Of a stretch of 45,737 nt of DNA, positions 16,799-27,410 are shown piece after piece (position 1 is the stretch's first letter; the number at the start of each line of letters is the position of its first letter). The DNA is from an uncultured Actinomycetes bacterium. GTDB lineage: Bacteria > Actinomycetota > Actinomycetes > S36-B12 > UBA5976. Made by a program: the position numbers and the translations under genes. Below the pieces are notes generated by a model. The model was not told the DNA's origin and did not search any database. It saw only the letters and a list, made by a program, of their open reading frames with translations. The stretch spans positions 1-45,737 of the forward strand of contig CAITJH010000011.1 in NCBI GenBank assembly GCA_903892635.1, written 5' to 3'.

Positions 16799-17517
16799 GA
16801 CGTCACTTCCTTTGAGTTGTCGCTGTCTTGTGCAGTCTCGCGGAATTGCACTGGCAAAGAAGCCTGCGACGGTGAACCATCTGGTAACAACGCAGGAGTA
16901 TCGACGGCATTGTGACGAGCAAGAACACCAGGATTTGGCAACGGTGTTACTTGGTTACTGAACGTGCGTTCCTTCGACATTTCGATGTGCGTCTTACGTG
17001 GGGTCCAACGCTCGCGGTGAGCAAGAACCATTGCACCAAGTGCAGCTGTGATCAACAATGCCGATGTCACTTCGAATGCCAATAGGTAACGACCAAAAAT
17101 CAAGTGTGCGAGTCCTTGAATGTTGCCGCCGTAGTCACCATTGGCAACTTCTAGGCCGTTATTGCGTACCGAGATTGTCGAGGTAATTGCGGAAATCAGC
17201 AGCGCACCGAATGCAAGACCAAACAAGATCGCGAGTAAGCGCTGTCCCTTCAAAGTCTCGAGCAATGAGTCCGATGAGTCCACGCCAACGATCATGAGAA
17301 CGAAGAGGAACAACATCATGACAGCGCCGGTGTACACAACAATCTGTGTGGTTGCCAGGAATGGTGCCTCGAGTGTGAAGTACAAAATCGCTAGGTTGAC
17401 CATTGCAAAAGCAACCCACAGTGCACTGTGAACAGCTTTACGAGACACGATCATTCCAAGCGCACCTACGACAGCGAAGATACCTGTAATCCAAAAAACT
17501 ACTGACTCGCCGCTCAT
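16795..17517 (-). CDS. nuoJ: NADH-quinone oxidoreductase subunit J
   Basis: The 240-residue subunit has five membrane helices in residues 8-170, with the conserved [19 protein letters not shown] segment. A hydrophilic tail of about 70 residues follows, a common extension in actinobacteria. NuoJ sits between NuoA/H and NuoK and takes part in coupling. It overlaps both nuoI and nuoK by 4 bp. Confidence 0.94.
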   Translation of the reverse strand: MSGESVVFWITGIFAVVGALGMIVSRKAVHSALWVAFAMVNLAILYFTLEAPFLATTQIVVYTGAVMMLFLFVLMIVGVDSSDSLLETLKGQRLLAILFGLAFGALLISAITSTISVRNNGLEVANGDYGGNIQGLAHLIFGRYLLAFEVTSALLITAALGAMVLAHRERWTPRKTHIEMSKERTFSNQVTPLPNPGVLARHNAVDTPALLPDGSPSQASLPVQFRETAQDSDNSKEVTS

Positions 17518-18038
17518 GATTCACCTGCACTCTTAATGTTGCCGAGGTAGTAATCAGTTTCGGATGAGCCTGGAGCCATTGCGTGTGGCGGTTCGAGCAT
17601 GCCACCCAACAGAGGAGCCAAAAGATCTTCCTTGGTGTAAATCAAACTTTCGCGAGTTGAATCAGCAAGTTCGTAATCATTCGTCATTGTCAACGCGCGA
17701 GTTGGACATGCTTCGATGCACAGTCCACACAAGATGCAACGTAAGTAGTTGATCTGGTAAACGCGGCCATAACGCTCTCCAGGTGAGAATCGTTCTTCAT
17801 CGGTGTTGTCTGCGCCTTCGACCAAAATCGCATCAGCAGGGCACGCCCATGCACACAACTCACAGCCAACACACTTCTCAAGACCATCTGGGTGGCGGTT
17901 GAGTTGGTGACGACCATGGAAGCGTGGCTTAGGTGGGAACTTGTCACGTTCTTCGGGGTACTGCTCTGTAGTGACCTTCTTGAACATCGAACTGAAGGTA
18001 ACCCAAAAAGCTCGAACCATTTGTGGTGCTTGTGCCAT
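17514..18038 (-). CDS. nuoI: NADH-quinone oxidoreductase subunit I (main copy)
   Basis: The 174-residue protein carries two [4Fe-4S] motifs: C56, C59, C62, C66 ([12 protein letters not shown]) and C101, C104, C107, C111 ([12 protein letters not shown]). They hold clusters N6a and N6b, which pass electrons from NuoG to NuoB. The N-terminus has the HRGRHQ-like membrane-facing helix ([15 protein letters not shown]). It is clearly distinct from the shorter nuoI-like gene ending at 5208. It overlaps nuoJ. Confidence 0.95.
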   Translation of the reverse strand: MAQAPQMVRAFWVTFSSMFKKVTTEQYPEERDKFPPKPRFHGRHQLNRHPDGLEKCVGCELCAWACPADAILVEGADNTDEERFSPGERYGRVYQINYLRCILCGLCIEACPTRALTMTNDYELADSTRESLIYTKEDLLAPLLGGMLEPPHAMAPGSSETDYYLGNIKSAGES

Positions 18039-19360
18039 TACTGCTCCTCCCCTGCCGATACTGAGTTTGCACTCAGCGTGACTGGGATACGACGAGATGG
18101 TTGTGGAGTTTGACCTGGCATCGGTGGAACAGGGAATCCACCAGCGAAAGGATCGAACTCTGTGTTGGCTTCGAGTGCAGCGCGCTCGGCTTCGATATCC
18201 GCACGCTTTGACGCACGAATTTCAAGAACATACGAGATTGCGACGCCCATGAAGATCAAGACACTTGCTGCGATGAGCAGGCTGCGTGTTGGAACGCTTT
18301 CGTTGTTCTTCAATTGACGCGCAGCTGCAACGATCATGATCCATACGAGTGAGACTGGAATAAGTACCTTCCAGCCGAACTTCATGAACTGGTCGTAACG
18401 CATACGTGGAAGCGTTCCACGCAGCCAAATAAATACGAACAAGAAAGCGAAAATCTTTCCGAAGAACCACAGCATTGGCCACCAACCGGTGTTTGCCTGT
18501 GACCACATCGAGATTGGCCATGGAGCGCGCCAACCACCGAGGAACAATGTGGTTGCCATGGCAGAAACGGTCACCATGTTGACGTACTCAGCAAGGAAGA
18601 AGAGTGCGAACTTCAGTGATGAATATTCAGTGTGGAAACCACCAACAAGTTCGCCTTCCGCTTCGGGCAAGTCGAACGGTGCACGGTTTGTCTCGCCAAC
18701 CATTGCAACTGTGTAGATCACAAATGAAGGAAGCAGCAAGATGATGTACCAGAGGTGTTCTTGGCCAGCAACGATTTGCGAAGTCGACATCGATTGCGCG
18801 TACATAAATACAGCAACGAATGACAGACCCATCGCGATTTCATAACTGATCATCTGGGCAGTGGAACGAAGACCACCAAGTAATGGATACGTCGAACCGG
18901 ACGCCCAACCAGCGAGCACGATTCCATAGATACCAATCGAAGCAATAGCCAGAACGTAAAGAACTGAAACTGGGAAGTCCGTCAGTTGCAATGGCGTCAT
19001 ATGACCAAAGATTGATACCTCTGGACCAAGAGGGATAACTGCAAAAGTGAGGAACGCTGTCGTCGCTGAGATCACGGGTGCGATGCAATAAACCGCAATG
19101 TGCACACCTTTAGGAATGATTTCTTCCTTGAGTGCGAGCTTCACGCCGTCCATCAGTGACTGAAGCAGACCAAATGGACCTACGCGGTTTGGACCGATAC
19201 GCATCTGCATACGACCAACGACGCGACGTTCTGCCCAAATAGTCAGCAGTGTCATCAACACCATGATCGCGAAAATGCCAACGACCTTGAGCAAGATAAC
19301 GCCGATTGGATCTTGACCGAAAACAGTCAGATCACCTTGTGCGCTTGCATGAACTCTCAT
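18038..19360 (-). CDS. nuoH: NADH-quinone oxidoreductase subunit H
   Basis: A membrane subunit of 440 residues with eight to nine helices. It has the family motifs [19 protein letters not shown] and [20 protein letters not shown]. NuoH forms the quinone-binding chamber with NuoB and NuoD and links the arms of complex I. I choose ATG 19360, which overlaps the nuoG stop (ATGA) and has GGAGGTG 4 nt upstream; a longer open frame to 19390 has no support. The hydrophilic C-terminal extension (residues about 390-440) is longer than in E. coli, as in other actinobacteria. Confidence 0.94.
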   Translation of the reverse strand: MRVHASAQGDLTVFGQDPIGVILLKVVGIFAIMVLMTLLTIWAERRVVGRMQMRIGPNRVGPFGLLQSLMDGVKLALKEEIIPKGVHIAVYCIAPVISATTAFLTFAVIPLGPEVSIFGHMTPLQLTDFPVSVLYVLAIASIGIYGIVLAGWASGSTYPLLGGLRSTAQMISYEIAMGLSFVAVFMYAQSMSTSQIVAGQEHLWYIILLLPSFVIYTVAMVGETNRAPFDLPEAEGELVGGFHTEYSSLKFALFFLAEYVNMVTVSAMATTLFLGGWRAPWPISMWSQANTGWWPMLWFFGKIFAFLFVFIWLRGTLPRMRYDQFMKFGWKVLIPVSLVWIMIVAAARQLKNNESVPTRSLLIAASVLIFMGVAISYVLEIRASKRADIEAERAALEANTEFDPFAGGFPVPPMPGQTPQPSRRIPVTLSANSVSAGEEQ

Positions 19361-21573
19361 GCAACACCTCCCGATACGTTCACAACACATCCGCTAGGTA
19401 GGTTCAGTGCCGCGCCTTCGCTGTTTGATGGAATCCACACAACGCCATCAGCCATACCTGCAGTTTCAATCACAGGTGCAGTTGCCTTACGGCCGCAACA
19501 TTCAACCTTTGCTTGACCACCATCAACCAAGTTCAGGCTGCGTGCAGTAGCTGGACTTACTCGGATCACTGCAACACGCGATGTTGCAGCTAAGTAAGGT
19601 TCGCCTTCTTGCAATGTTCCCTTGTCGAGCAAGTGCTTCCATGTTGCAAGAACTGCTTGACCAGATCCGACAGTTGGCTTGTGAGTACCAGCAACAAGCT
19701 CTGGCTTACTAGCCGTCGCCCAGAAGTCGGTTGCATCTAGTTCAACGCCAAGTTCACGAGCAAGTTCAGTCAGAACGTCAGCATCGCTCAAAACGTTTGC
19801 AGTTGGGATGGCTACGTTGAATGAACGATCGCGACCTTCCCAGTTGCGGAATGTTCCAGCCTTCTCCGTGACTACGGCAACTGGAAGAACAACATCAGCG
19901 CGTTCAGTGACATCTGAATGACGTGTTTCAAGTGACACAACAAATTGTGCGGCATCGACTGCTGCGACAAGATCGCCATCAACGTCACTTGCCGATACGC
20001 CACCAACTAGAAGTCCCTTAACAGCCTTGCCTGACTCAGAAAGGATGGTGGTGATATCGCGACCATTAATCGGCAACAAGCCTGCATCAACAGCACCACG
20101 ATCACCTGCACGACGTGGAACCCATGCAAGACGCGCGCCGGTAGATGCTGCAAGATCTGCAACAGCCTTAAGTGCACCGGGAGAAGTTGCAGCACGTTCA
20201 CCAACGAGGATGATTGAGCCCGCTTCCTTCACGTGTTCAGCGGCACCTGAAATTGCAGTTGCCTCGTCGAAAGGACCAGCCGCGATCAGCGTGCCCTTCA
20301 TCTTGGCAAGACCTGCTGTCATGTAAGGAGCAACTGAAACAACCTTCGTACGATGCTGCAAAGCAGCCTTGCGAAGTCGTAAGAACACGATTGGCGATTC
20401 ATCTTCTGGATCGAGTCCAACTAATAGAACCGAAGGTGCAACTTCGAGATCGCCATAAGTGACATCGATATTCTTACCAGCAACATGATGTGCAAGGAAT
20501 GCAGTCTCTTCGGCGCCGACTGCGCGAGCACGGAAATCAACATCGTTGGTACCAAGAACACCACGAGCAAACGCTGCGTATGCCTTCGCATCTTCCACTG
20601 TTACGCGACCACCAGTAAGTACACCAGTAGCTACGCCAGTTTCTTTCAAACCTGCGGCTGCAACACGAAGTGCTTCTGGCCACGAAGCTGGAACTAAATT
20701 GCCGTCTTCGTCACGTACAAGTGGCGATGTCAAACGACCATCTGACAAGTATGGGAATGCAAAGCGTCCCTTGTCACAGTTCCATTCTTCGTTAACTTCT
20801 GGAGCATCCCATGCCAGACGACGCATAACTGATCCACGGCGTACGTCAGTGCGAAGTGCGCAACCGCTTGCACAGTGCTCGCAAGCACTTGGGGTTGACA
20901 CCAAATCGAATGGACGTGAACGGAAACGATACTTCGCCGAAGTCAGCGCACCAACAGGACAGATCTGAATCGTATTACCTGAGAAGTACGAATCGAATGG
21001 CTGATCTTCGGAAGTACCAACCTGTTGCTTGGCTCCGCGTTCAAGCAATGCAATGAACTGATCGCCTGCGATTTGTTCAGCAAATCGAGTACAGCGCGCA
21101 CACGAAACGCAACGTTCGCGGTCAAGAAGAACTTGAGCACTGACATTGATCGGCTTTGGGAATGAACGCTTGGTGCCATCGAAGCGTGACTCTCCACGAC
21201 CATTTGCCATTGCTTGGTTTTGAAGTGGGCACTCGCCACCCTTGTCGCAGACTGGGCAATCAAGTGGGTGGTTGATGAGCAAGAATTCCATGACGCCGGC
21301 TTGTGCCTGTTGCGCCATGTCGCTTGTGTGCTGAGTCTTAACGACCATGCCATCAGTAACAGGGATTGCACAGGCTGGCTGTGGCTTTCCTTGGCCTTCA
21401 ATTTCCACCAAACATGCACGACATGCAGCTACTGGTGAAAGAAGTGGATGATCACAGAAACGTGGGATTGCAGTACCAAGCATTTCAGCAACACGAATGA
21501 TGAGTGTGCCTGCTGGAACTTCTACTGCAACGCCATCAACGGTGACAGTAACTGTTTGAGTTGTGACGGTCAT
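19357..21573 (-). CDS. nuoG: NADH-quinone oxidoreductase subunit G
   Basis: The 738-residue peripheral subunit begins with a [2Fe-2S] domain ([18 protein letters not shown]), then [16 protein letters not shown] and [18 protein letters not shown] for the next clusters. The fourth motif [17 protein letters not shown] corresponds to the N7-type site. A molybdopterin-oxidoreductase-like fold fills the rest, without catalytic function in complex I. It is somewhat shorter than many actinobacterial NuoG proteins. It overlaps nuoF and nuoH. Confidence 0.94.
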   Translation of the reverse strand: MTVTTQTVTVTVDGVAVEVPAGTLIIRVAEMLGTAIPRFCDHPLLSPVAACRACLVEIEGQGKPQPACAIPVTDGMVVKTQHTSDMAQQAQAGVMEFLLINHPLDCPVCDKGGECPLQNQAMANGRGESRFDGTKRSFPKPINVSAQVLLDRERCVSCARCTRFAEQIAGDQFIALLERGAKQQVGTSEDQPFDSYFSGNTIQICPVGALTSAKYRFRSRPFDLVSTPSACEHCASGCALRTDVRRGSVMRRLAWDAPEVNEEWNCDKGRFAFPYLSDGRLTSPLVRDEDGNLVPASWPEALRVAAAGLKETGVATGVLTGGRVTVEDAKAYAAFARGVLGTNDVDFRARAVGAEETAFLAHHVAGKNIDVTYGDLEVAPSVLLVGLDPEDESPIVFLRLRKAALQHRTKVVSVAPYMTAGLAKMKGTLIAAGPFDEATAISGAAEHVKEAGSIILVGERAATSPGALKAVADLAASTGARLAWVPRRAGDRGAVDAGLLPINGRDITTILSESGKAVKGLLVGGVSASDVDGDLVAAVDAAQFVVSLETRHSDVTERADVVLPVAVVTEKAGTFRNWEGRDRSFNVAIPTANVLSDADVLTELARELGVELDATDFWATASKPELVAGTHKPTVGSGQAVLATWKHLLDKGTLQEGEPYLAATSRVAVIRVSPATARSLNLVDGGQAKVECCGRKATAPVIETAGMADGVVWIPSNSEGAALNLPSGCVVNVSGGVA

Positions 21574-22871
21574 CGTGTAGCTCCTGCGAATACCGTGGCA
21601 GCGAATTGATCAAACGAATCATTCGCTGGCGTCGACGTTGCTGTAACAAATTCATCGCGGAAGTGCTTGATCGCTGCAGGGAACGGAGTCGAAGCAGCAT
21701 CACCAAGAGCACAGAATGAGCGACCAGAAATCTGGGCACACAATTCAACGATCTTGTCGAGATCTGACTCTTGACCTTCGCCATTTTCCAGACGATGCAA
21801 CAAGTCACTGATCCAGTACGTACCTTCACGACATGGTGTGCATTTGCCACACGATTCGTGCTTGTAGAACGCAAGCCAACCGGCAACAGCGCGAACAACT
21901 GAGGTGCTGTCGTCAAAGACCATCGGAGTGCCAGTGCCAAGCATGGAACCGGCAGCAGCAATGTCTTCGTAAGTCATCGGAGTATCAAGTAGATCTGGCG
22001 TCAACATTGGAACTGAAGATCCACCTGGCAACCAGAACTTGATTTGATGACCATCGCGCACACCGCCCGCATGCTCAATGAGCTCGCGAGCAGTGATGCC
22101 CAAAGGTGCTTCGTAAATACCTGGGTTCTTCACGTGGCCAGAAACAGCGAACAGTTTGAAGCCTGGTGACTTTTCGGTACCGAACGAGCGGAACCATTCA
22201 ACACCGTTGTTCACGATGTATGGAATGTTGGCAATTGTCTCGACATTGTTCACACAAGAAGGTGACGCGTAGAGACCTGCAACAGCTGGGAATGGTGGCT
22301 TCAAACGTGGCTGACCACGACGACCTTCAAGGGAATCAAGCAGTGCAGTTTCTTCACCACAAATGTATGCGCCGGCACCAGCGTGCAAAACGATCTCGAG
22401 ATCAAAACCTGAACCCATGATGTTCTTGCCAAGGTAACCAGCGGTGTAAGCCTCGCGGATTGCGGCATTAACGCGACGGAATACGTGAGGCACTTCACCG
22501 CGTAAGTAAATGAATGCGTGGCTGCAGCGCATTGCGTATGCAGCGATGATCATGCCTTCGATCAGTGCATGTGGGTTCGCAAGCATCAATGGGATGTCCT
22601 TGCAAGCACCTGGCTCTGATTCGTCGGCGTTAACAACTAAGTAGTGCGGCTTGCCATCGTTCTGTGGAACGAAAGACCACTTTATGCCAGTTGGGAAACC
22701 TGCGCCTCCGCGGCCGCGAAGTCCGGAATCTTTAACAAGATTGATGATGTCATCTGGTCCAGATTGGAACGCCTTCTTGAAAGCGCTGTATCCGCCATGA
22801 CGCATGTATCCGCCAATTGTGTACGAATCTGCTTCGTCCCAATGAGCTGTCAGTACTGGTGTCAGAGTCAC
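21570..22871 (-). CDS. nuoF: NADH-quinone oxidoreductase subunit F (NADH/FMN site)
   Basis: The 433-residue NADH-binding subunit has the NADH/FMN motif [16 protein letters not shown] (about residues 50-65) and [11 protein letters not shown]. The [4Fe-4S] ligands lie in [13 protein letters not shown], with a fourth Cys in FCALGDAA. It takes the hydride from NADH onto FMN and starts the Fe-S chain. It overlaps nuoE and nuoG by 4 bp each. Confidence 0.95.
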   Translation of the reverse strand: MTLTPVLTAHWDEADSYTIGGYMRHGGYSAFKKAFQSGPDDIINLVKDSGLRGRGGAGFPTGIKWSFVPQNDGKPHYLVVNADESEPGACKDIPLMLANPHALIEGMIIAAYAMRCSHAFIYLRGEVPHVFRRVNAAIREAYTAGYLGKNIMGSGFDLEIVLHAGAGAYICGEETALLDSLEGRRGQPRLKPPFPAVAGLYASPSCVNNVETIANIPYIVNNGVEWFRSFGTEKSPGFKLFAVSGHVKNPGIYEAPLGITARELIEHAGGVRDGHQIKFWLPGGSSVPMLTPDLLDTPMTYEDIAAAGSMLGTGTPMVFDDSTSVVRAVAGWLAFYKHESCGKCTPCREGTYWISDLLHRLENGEGQESDLDKIVELCAQISGRSFCALGDAASTPFPAAIKHFRDEFVTATSTPANDSFDQFAATVFAGATR

Positions 22872-23515
22872 TTCTTCACCTCCGGTGCAGACTGGCCGAG
22901 TTCCTTTGCGCGGTTCAAACCAGCAAGCATGAATGAATCAGCATTGCCGCCTTCGGCAGCCAGGCCATCGTCAAAACCAGCGAGTGTGAGTTCGTTTTCT
23001 TTAAACGTACGAATGCGTGGACCGCGAGTGCTCTTCACTTCTTCGCCACGACGCAACTTCTCGACTGCATCAATGGCAGATTCAGGCGTCATGTTGTCGA
23101 GGAATTCCCAGTTAGCAGTCATCACAGGAGCATGCGTGCATGCGGCTTGGCACTCAATGCGCTCAAGCGAAATCTTTCCGTCTTCAGTCACTTCGTCATT
23201 GCCGATGCCAAGGCGCTCGCACAATGTTGACCAGATGGTGTCGCCACCGAGAATGCCACAACCTGGATTGATGCATACGCCAATGTGGTATTCGCCAACT
23301 GGCTTGCGGTGATACATCGTGTAGAAAGTTGCAACTGCTGCAACATCTGCAGTTGTTAGAGCGAGTTCTTCAGCGCAGAATGCAATACCGTCTGCACTGA
23401 CGTATCCCTCTTCGCTTTGCACAAGGTGCAACATTGGAAGAAGTGCGGAACGTGATTGCGGGTAACGCGAAATGATGTCGCGCGCCTTTTCACGTGTCTG
23501 TTCTGAGAATGACAT
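22868..23515 (-). CDS. nuoE: NADH-quinone oxidoreductase subunit E
   Basis: The 215-residue thioredoxin-fold [2Fe-2S] subunit has the ligand pairs CINPGC and ECQAAC, and an N-terminal helical part with the typical SALLPMLHLVQSEEGYV. It binds NuoF and holds cluster N1a. The start codon follows the nuoD stop directly. A C-terminal tail of about 50 residues, rich in charged residues, extends beyond the fold. Confidence 0.95.
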   Translation of the reverse strand: MSFSEQTREKARDIISRYPQSRSALLPMLHLVQSEEGYVSADGIAFCAEELALTTADVAAVATFYTMYHRKPVGEYHIGVCINPGCGILGGDTIWSTLCERLGIGNDEVTEDGKISLERIECQAACTHAPVMTANWEFLDNMTPESAIDAVEKLRRGEEVKSTRGPRIRTFKENELTLAGFDDGLAAEGGNADSFMLAGLNRAKELGQSAPEVKK

Positions 23516-24835
23516 CTATCGATCCACTCCGCCCATAACTGGGTCAATCGATGCGACGGCGGCGATCACATCTGCGATCTGGCCACCTTCACACATTGCT
23601 GCGGTTGCTTGAAGGTTGGTAAATGATGGGTCGCGGTAGTGAACGCGGTAAGGACGAGTTCCACCATCAGAAACAATGTGAACGCCGAGTTCGCCACGAG
23701 GTGACTCAATCGCGCTGTACACCTGACCAGCAGGAACATTGAAGCCTTCGGTCACGAGCTTGAAGTGGTGAATCAACGCTTCCATTGATTCACCCATGAT
23801 GTGACGGATGTGCTCGAGCGAGTTGCCCTGACCATCGGAACCAATCGACAACTGTGATGGCCATGCGATCTTCTTGTCTTCAACCATGACTGGACCTGGC
23901 TGCAAACGATCGAGACATTGTTCAACGATGTTGAGCGATTGTTCCATTTCAGCAAGACGGATCAAGAAACGACCATACGCATCTGAAGTGTTTTGGGTGC
24001 ACACTTCGAACTCGTAATTCTCGTAGCCCGAGTATGGGTTCGACTTACGAAGATCATGTGGCAATCCAGTTGCGCGCAAGATTGGTCCAGTGATGCCAAG
24101 AGCCATGCAACCTGACAGATCGAGGTAGCCAACATTCTTGGTGCGGCCAAGCCATACCGAGTTATCAACCAACATGTCTGCTGTGTCCTTGAGGCGACGT
24201 GGCAATGCCATGACTGCTTCACGAATCTTTGCTTCGGCATCAGCTGGAAGATCTTGTGCAACACCACCTGGGCGAATGTATGCACTGTTCATACGAAGAC
24301 CGGTGACGAGTTCGAACAAGTCAAGGATGGTTTCGCGTTCACGGAAACCAAAGATCATTGCTGTCAGCGCACCAAGTTCCATACCACCTGTTGCAAGACA
24401 AACAAGGTGTGACGAAATGCGATTCAGTTCCATCATCATGACGCGAATTACTTGCGCACGTTCAGGTATTTCTTCGGTGATGCCGAGAAGCTTTTCCATG
24501 CCGAGGCAGTAAGCAGCCTCGTTAAAGAATGGTGACAAGTAGTCCATGCGAGTTACATAAGTAACGCCTTGAGTCCATGAACGAAATTCCATGTTCTTTT
24601 CGATGCCCGTGTGCAAGTAGCCGATACCTGCACGAGCTTCGGTGACAGTTTCGCCTTCGAGTTCAAGAATCAAACGAAGAACGCCGTGAGTCGATGGGTG
24701 CTGAGGACCCATGTTCACTGTGATGCGTTCTTGTTCACCTTCGGCAAGGCCTGGGATTGTGTCCCAGTCCTGACCTTGCACTGTGTAGACGCGACCTGTT
24801 GTGGTCTCGTATGAATCTGCGTATGTATCAGTCAT
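23516..24835 (-). CDS. nuoD: NADH-quinone oxidoreductase subunit D
   Basis: The 439-residue 49 kDa subunit has [15 protein letters not shown] near residue 42, the quinone-site His in this motif, and the C-terminal [10 protein letters not shown]. It forms the quinone-binding pocket with NuoB. It is the only NuoD-type gene in the window, so the second nuoB/C/I-like set has no partner of its own here. The start overlaps the nuoC stop. Confidence 0.96.
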   Translation of the reverse strand: MTDTYADSYETTTGRVYTVQGQDWDTIPGLAEGEQERITVNMGPQHPSTHGVLRLILELEGETVTEARAGIGYLHTGIEKNMEFRSWTQGVTYVTRMDYLSPFFNEAAYCLGMEKLLGITEEIPERAQVIRVMMMELNRISSHLVCLATGGMELGALTAMIFGFRERETILDLFELVTGLRMNSAYIRPGGVAQDLPADAEAKIREAVMALPRRLKDTADMLVDNSVWLGRTKNVGYLDLSGCMALGITGPILRATGLPHDLRKSNPYSGYENYEFEVCTQNTSDAYGRFLIRLAEMEQSLNIVEQCLDRLQPGPVMVEDKKIAWPSQLSIGSDGQGNSLEHIRHIMGESMEALIHHFKLVTEGFNVPAGQVYSAIESPRGELGVHIVSDGGTRPYRVHYRDPSFTNLQATAAMCEGGQIADVIAAVASIDPVMGGVDR

Positions 24836-25530
24836 TAGTTGTATGACCTCCGCTGATCTGGTGCAGGAACTGTTGCACCCTTGTACTCGACTGGAATGCC
24901 GCCGAGTGGGTAGTCCTTGCGCTGTGGGTGACCCTGCCAGTCATCTGGCATTTGAATACGTGTGAGGTGTGGATGACATTCGAAAACAATTCCGAAGAAA
25001 TCAAATGTCTCGCGTTCATGCCAGTCATTCGTTGGGTAGACCGAAACGATTGATGGAACGCGCGCGTCAGAATCAGGAACTGACACTTCTACGCGAATCA
25101 CACGGTTATGCGTGATTGAACGGAAGTGATAGACCGCATGTAGTTCTTTGTTGGTGTGATTCGGGTAATGAACACCACTGACTCCAAGGCACATTTCAAA
25201 ACGCAAACCTGGTTCATCACGCAATGCGCGCACGAATGAAACGAGTTCGTCGCGATGTACATGGAAAGTCATCTCGCCATCGGCAATCACAACTTTTTCT
25301 ACAGCTTTGTCTGGTGTAGTGCCGTAATCAGCCAGTGCTGCATGAAGTTCATCAGCCACGATGTCAAAGTAACCACCGAAAGGACGATGTGATGCTTCTG
25401 GCACTGGAACTACGCTGACCAGTCCGCCAAAACCTGATGTGTCGCCTGAACCTTTGGTACCGAACATTCCTTCACGAACTGTTGTGATTTCGAGAAGCGG
25501 CTGTCCTGCTGGAACTACCTCGCCGCTCAT
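24835..25530 (-). CDS. nuoC: NADH-quinone oxidoreductase subunit C (main copy)
   Basis: The 231-residue subunit has the NuoC signature [16 protein letters not shown] followed by [11 protein letters not shown]. An N-terminal extension of about 45 residues before the fold (rich in Gly and Val) is usual for actinobacterial NuoC. It scaffolds NuoB and NuoD in the connecting part of complex I. It overlaps nuoB by 4 bp and nuoD by 1 bp. Confidence 0.95.
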   Translation of the reverse strand: MSGEVVPAGQPLLEITTVREGMFGTKGSGDTSGFGGLVSVVPVPEASHRPFGGYFDIVADELHAALADYGTTPDKAVEKVVIADGEMTFHVHRDELVSFVRALRDEPGLRFEMCLGVSGVHYPNHTNKELHAVYHFRSITHNRVIRVEVSVPDSDARVPSIVSVYPTNDWHERETFDFFGIVFECHPHLTRIQMPDDWQGHPQRKDYPLGGIPVEYKGATVPAPDQRRSYN

Positions 25531-26081
25531 CGCATGAGTCCCTTCTGAGAAATTGTTGGAACTGCAGCGAGTGCTTCTTGTTCGAGCTGAATGATTTCGC
25601 GCTTGCGATTTGAGCCCAGTGGAGTTTCGTCAATCTTGTCGTGCAACTTCAACAGTGCATCGATCAACATTTCAGGACGAGGCGGGCAACCTGGAAGATA
25701 AATATCAACAGGAACGATGTGATCGACACCTTGAACTACTGCGTAGTTGTTAAACATGCCACCCGAAGATGCACATGCACCCATCGCAAGTACCCACTTT
25801 GGTCCAGGCATTTGATCGTAAATCTGACGAACAACCGGAGCCATTTTCTGGCTTACGCGACCGGCAACGATCATGAGGTCTGCTTGACGTGGCGAAGCAC
25901 GGAATACTTCCATGCCAAAGCGCGCAAGGTCATAGCGACCCGCGCCTGATGCCATCATTTCGATCGCGCAACAAGCAAGACCGAACGTCGCTGGCCACAG
26001 TGAGTTCTTGCGTGCGTAGCCAGCAAGTCCTTCAACTGTTGTTAATAGAACGCCACTAGGAAGTTTTTCTTCAAGACCCAT
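25527..26081 (-). CDS. nuoB: NADH-quinone oxidoreductase subunit B (main copy)
   Basis: The 184-residue subunit has the N2 cluster ligands C37, C38 ([10 protein letters not shown]), C103 (GACA) and C132 (PGCPPRPE). N2 is the last cluster before quinone. I choose ATG 26081, which gives the family-typical [10 protein letters not shown] start with AGGGA about 8 nt upstream. A longer open frame reaches back over the end of nuoA and is unlikely. It overlaps nuoC by 4 bp. Confidence 0.95.
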   Translation of the reverse strand: MGLEEKLPSGVLLTTVEGLAGYARKNSLWPATFGLACCAIEMMASGAGRYDLARFGMEVFRASPRQADLMIVAGRVSQKMAPVVRQIYDQMPGPKWVLAMGACASSGGMFNNYAVVQGVDHIVPVDIYLPGCPPRPEMLIDALLKLHDKIDETPLGSNRKREIIQLEQEALAAVPTISQKGLMR

Positions 26082-26100
26082 TTTTGTTGTCCCTAATTCC

Positions 26101-26469
26101 TTAGTCCCACTCGAGTCCGCCACGTCGCCACACAAACGCGTATGCGGCGAAGACGGTCAGCATGAAGAGAACCATTTCGATGAGCCCAAAGAGACCGAGT
26201 GAATCAAAGCTCACTGCCCATGGGTACATAAAAACGATTTCGATATCGAAAATGATGAAGAGCATTGCAGTCAGGTAGTACTTCACAGGGAAGCGACCAC
26301 CGCCTGCTGGATGTGGTGTTGGTTGAATTCCACATTCATATTGTTCGAGCTTGGCTCGGTTGTATCGCTTTGGTCCGGTGATTGAAGCAATCGCAACAGA
26401 GAACGCTGCGAATCCAAAAGCAAGTAATCCCAAGAAGAGGATCGGGAAGTAAACGTGACCCTGACCCAT
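26101..26469 (-). CDS. nuoA: NADH-quinone oxidoreductase subunit A
   Basis: The 122-residue first gene of the operon has three membrane helices, the loop YECGIQPT with the conserved Cys, and the [12 protein letters not shown] motif. NuoA helps open and close the quinone chamber with NuoH and NuoJ. ATG 26469 is chosen because GAGAGGTGG lies 6 nt upstream. The region upstream (26470-26674) should carry the operon promoter and contains a large palindrome. Confidence 0.94.
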   Translation of the reverse strand: MGQGHVYFPILFLGLLAFGFAAFSVAIASITGPKRYNRAKLEQYECGIQPTPHPAGGGRFPVKYYLTAMLFIIFDIEIVFMYPWAVSFDSLGLFGLIEMVLFMLTVFAAYAFVWRRGGLEWD

Positions 26470-26597
26470 AATGTGCCACCTCTCGCTAACGCTCGTCTTA
26501 GCAATCAACACCTACAACGTGGGATGGCTTGACGCTTAAAAATCCAGTGTCATTTCCACAGGTGATCTGCACACCAATCCTAGAGCCCAAAACCTCT

Positions 26598-26607
26598 TGC
26601 AATTGCA
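26598..26607. repeat. Short palindrome TGCAATTGCA, recurring near a larger palindrome
   Basis: A perfect 10-bp palindrome. TGCAATTG recurs at 26640-26647, overlapping the end of the 28-bp palindrome, so related half-sites cluster within 50 bp upstream of nuoA. Confidence 0.5.
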
Positions 26608-26615
26608 GGGGTTTG

Positions 26616-26643
26616 TGCATTTGTGAAACTTTTCACTAATGCA
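26616..26643. promoter_or_regulatory. 28-bp near-perfect palindrome, candidate operator upstream of nuoA
   Basis: Arms TGCATTTGTGAAA and TTTCACTAATGCA around a central CT pair at 12 of 13 positions. It sits in the 205-bp gap between menG and nuoA, about 147 nt before the nuoA ATG. There is no T-run on the minus strand after it, so an operator for a dimeric regulator is at least as likely as a terminator of menG. The regulator is unknown. Confidence 0.5.
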
Positions 26644-26674
26644 ATTGAAGTCTACTTAGGCGCCCGATGAGTGC

Positions 26675-27373
26675 CTAGTTGCTGGCTTTGACAGCTCGAT
26701 GCAGAGCCACGATTCCGCCAGTGAGGTCGCGCCACTCGCAGGATTCCCAGCCCGCATGCAAAATCAGCTCAGAAAGTGCCTCTTGATCAGGCCATTCGCG
26801 GATTGAGTCGGCCAAATAAACGTAGGCTTCGGGGTCGCTTGAGACCTTTTTTGCCACTGCTGGCAGGGCTCTCATCAGGTAATTCATGTACACCTTGCGA
26901 AATGGCGACCACGTAGGGTGACTAAATTCGCAAATAACCATCCGGCCACCGGGTTTTGTGACTCGATAAAGCTCCGAGAGCGCTTTGACCGTGTTTTGTA
27001 CATTTCGTAGGCCAAAAGACATGGTTACGGCATCAAATTCGTTGTCTTTAAAGGGTAAATTCAGGGCATCGCCTTGAACAAAAGTCAGGTGTGGGTAGCG
27101 CTTTTTACCCACTTCAATCATTCCGGGGCTGAAATCACAGGCCACGGCATCGGCGCCGAGTTCAAAGAATGGCTGGGTGCTGGTGCCAGTGCCTGCAGCG
27201 AGGTCCAAAATGCGTTCACCGGATTTGGGATCAACAGCGGCAACTACGGCTTTGCGCCATGAGCGAGTCTGACCAAAAGACAGCACATCGTTAGTGATGT
27301 CGTATTTTTCAGCCACCTTGTCGAACATGGCGGCAACTTCTTCGGGCTGCTTATTTAGATCAGGGCGAGTCAC
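26675..27373 (-). CDS. menG: Demethylmenaquinone methyltransferase (MenG/UbiE)
   Basis: This SAM-dependent methyltransferase performs the last step of menaquinone synthesis. It has the UbiE core [20 protein letters not shown], motif [35 protein letters not shown] and the closing [10 protein letters not shown] choose GTG 27373, which gives the family-typical [19 protein letters not shown]-terminus and about 232 residues; a GTG at 27397 would add eight unlike residues. It is upstream of nuoA in the same direction and downstream of the unrecognised membrane protein. Confidence 0.92.
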   Translation of the reverse strand: MTRPDLNKQPEEVAAMFDKVAEKYDITNDVLSFGQTRSWRKAVVAAVDPKSGERILDLAAGTGTSTQPFFELGADAVACDFSPGMIEVGKKRYPHLTFVQGDALNLPFKDNEFDAVTMSFGLRNVQNTVKALSELYRVTKPGGRMVICEFSHPTWSPFRKVYMNYLMRALPAVAKKVSSDPEAYVYLADSIREWPDQEALSELILHAGWESCEWRDLTGGIVALHRAVKASN

Positions 27374-27410
27374 GTCTCTAGTCTGCCACCGATTCACCGC
27401 ATCGGCACAC

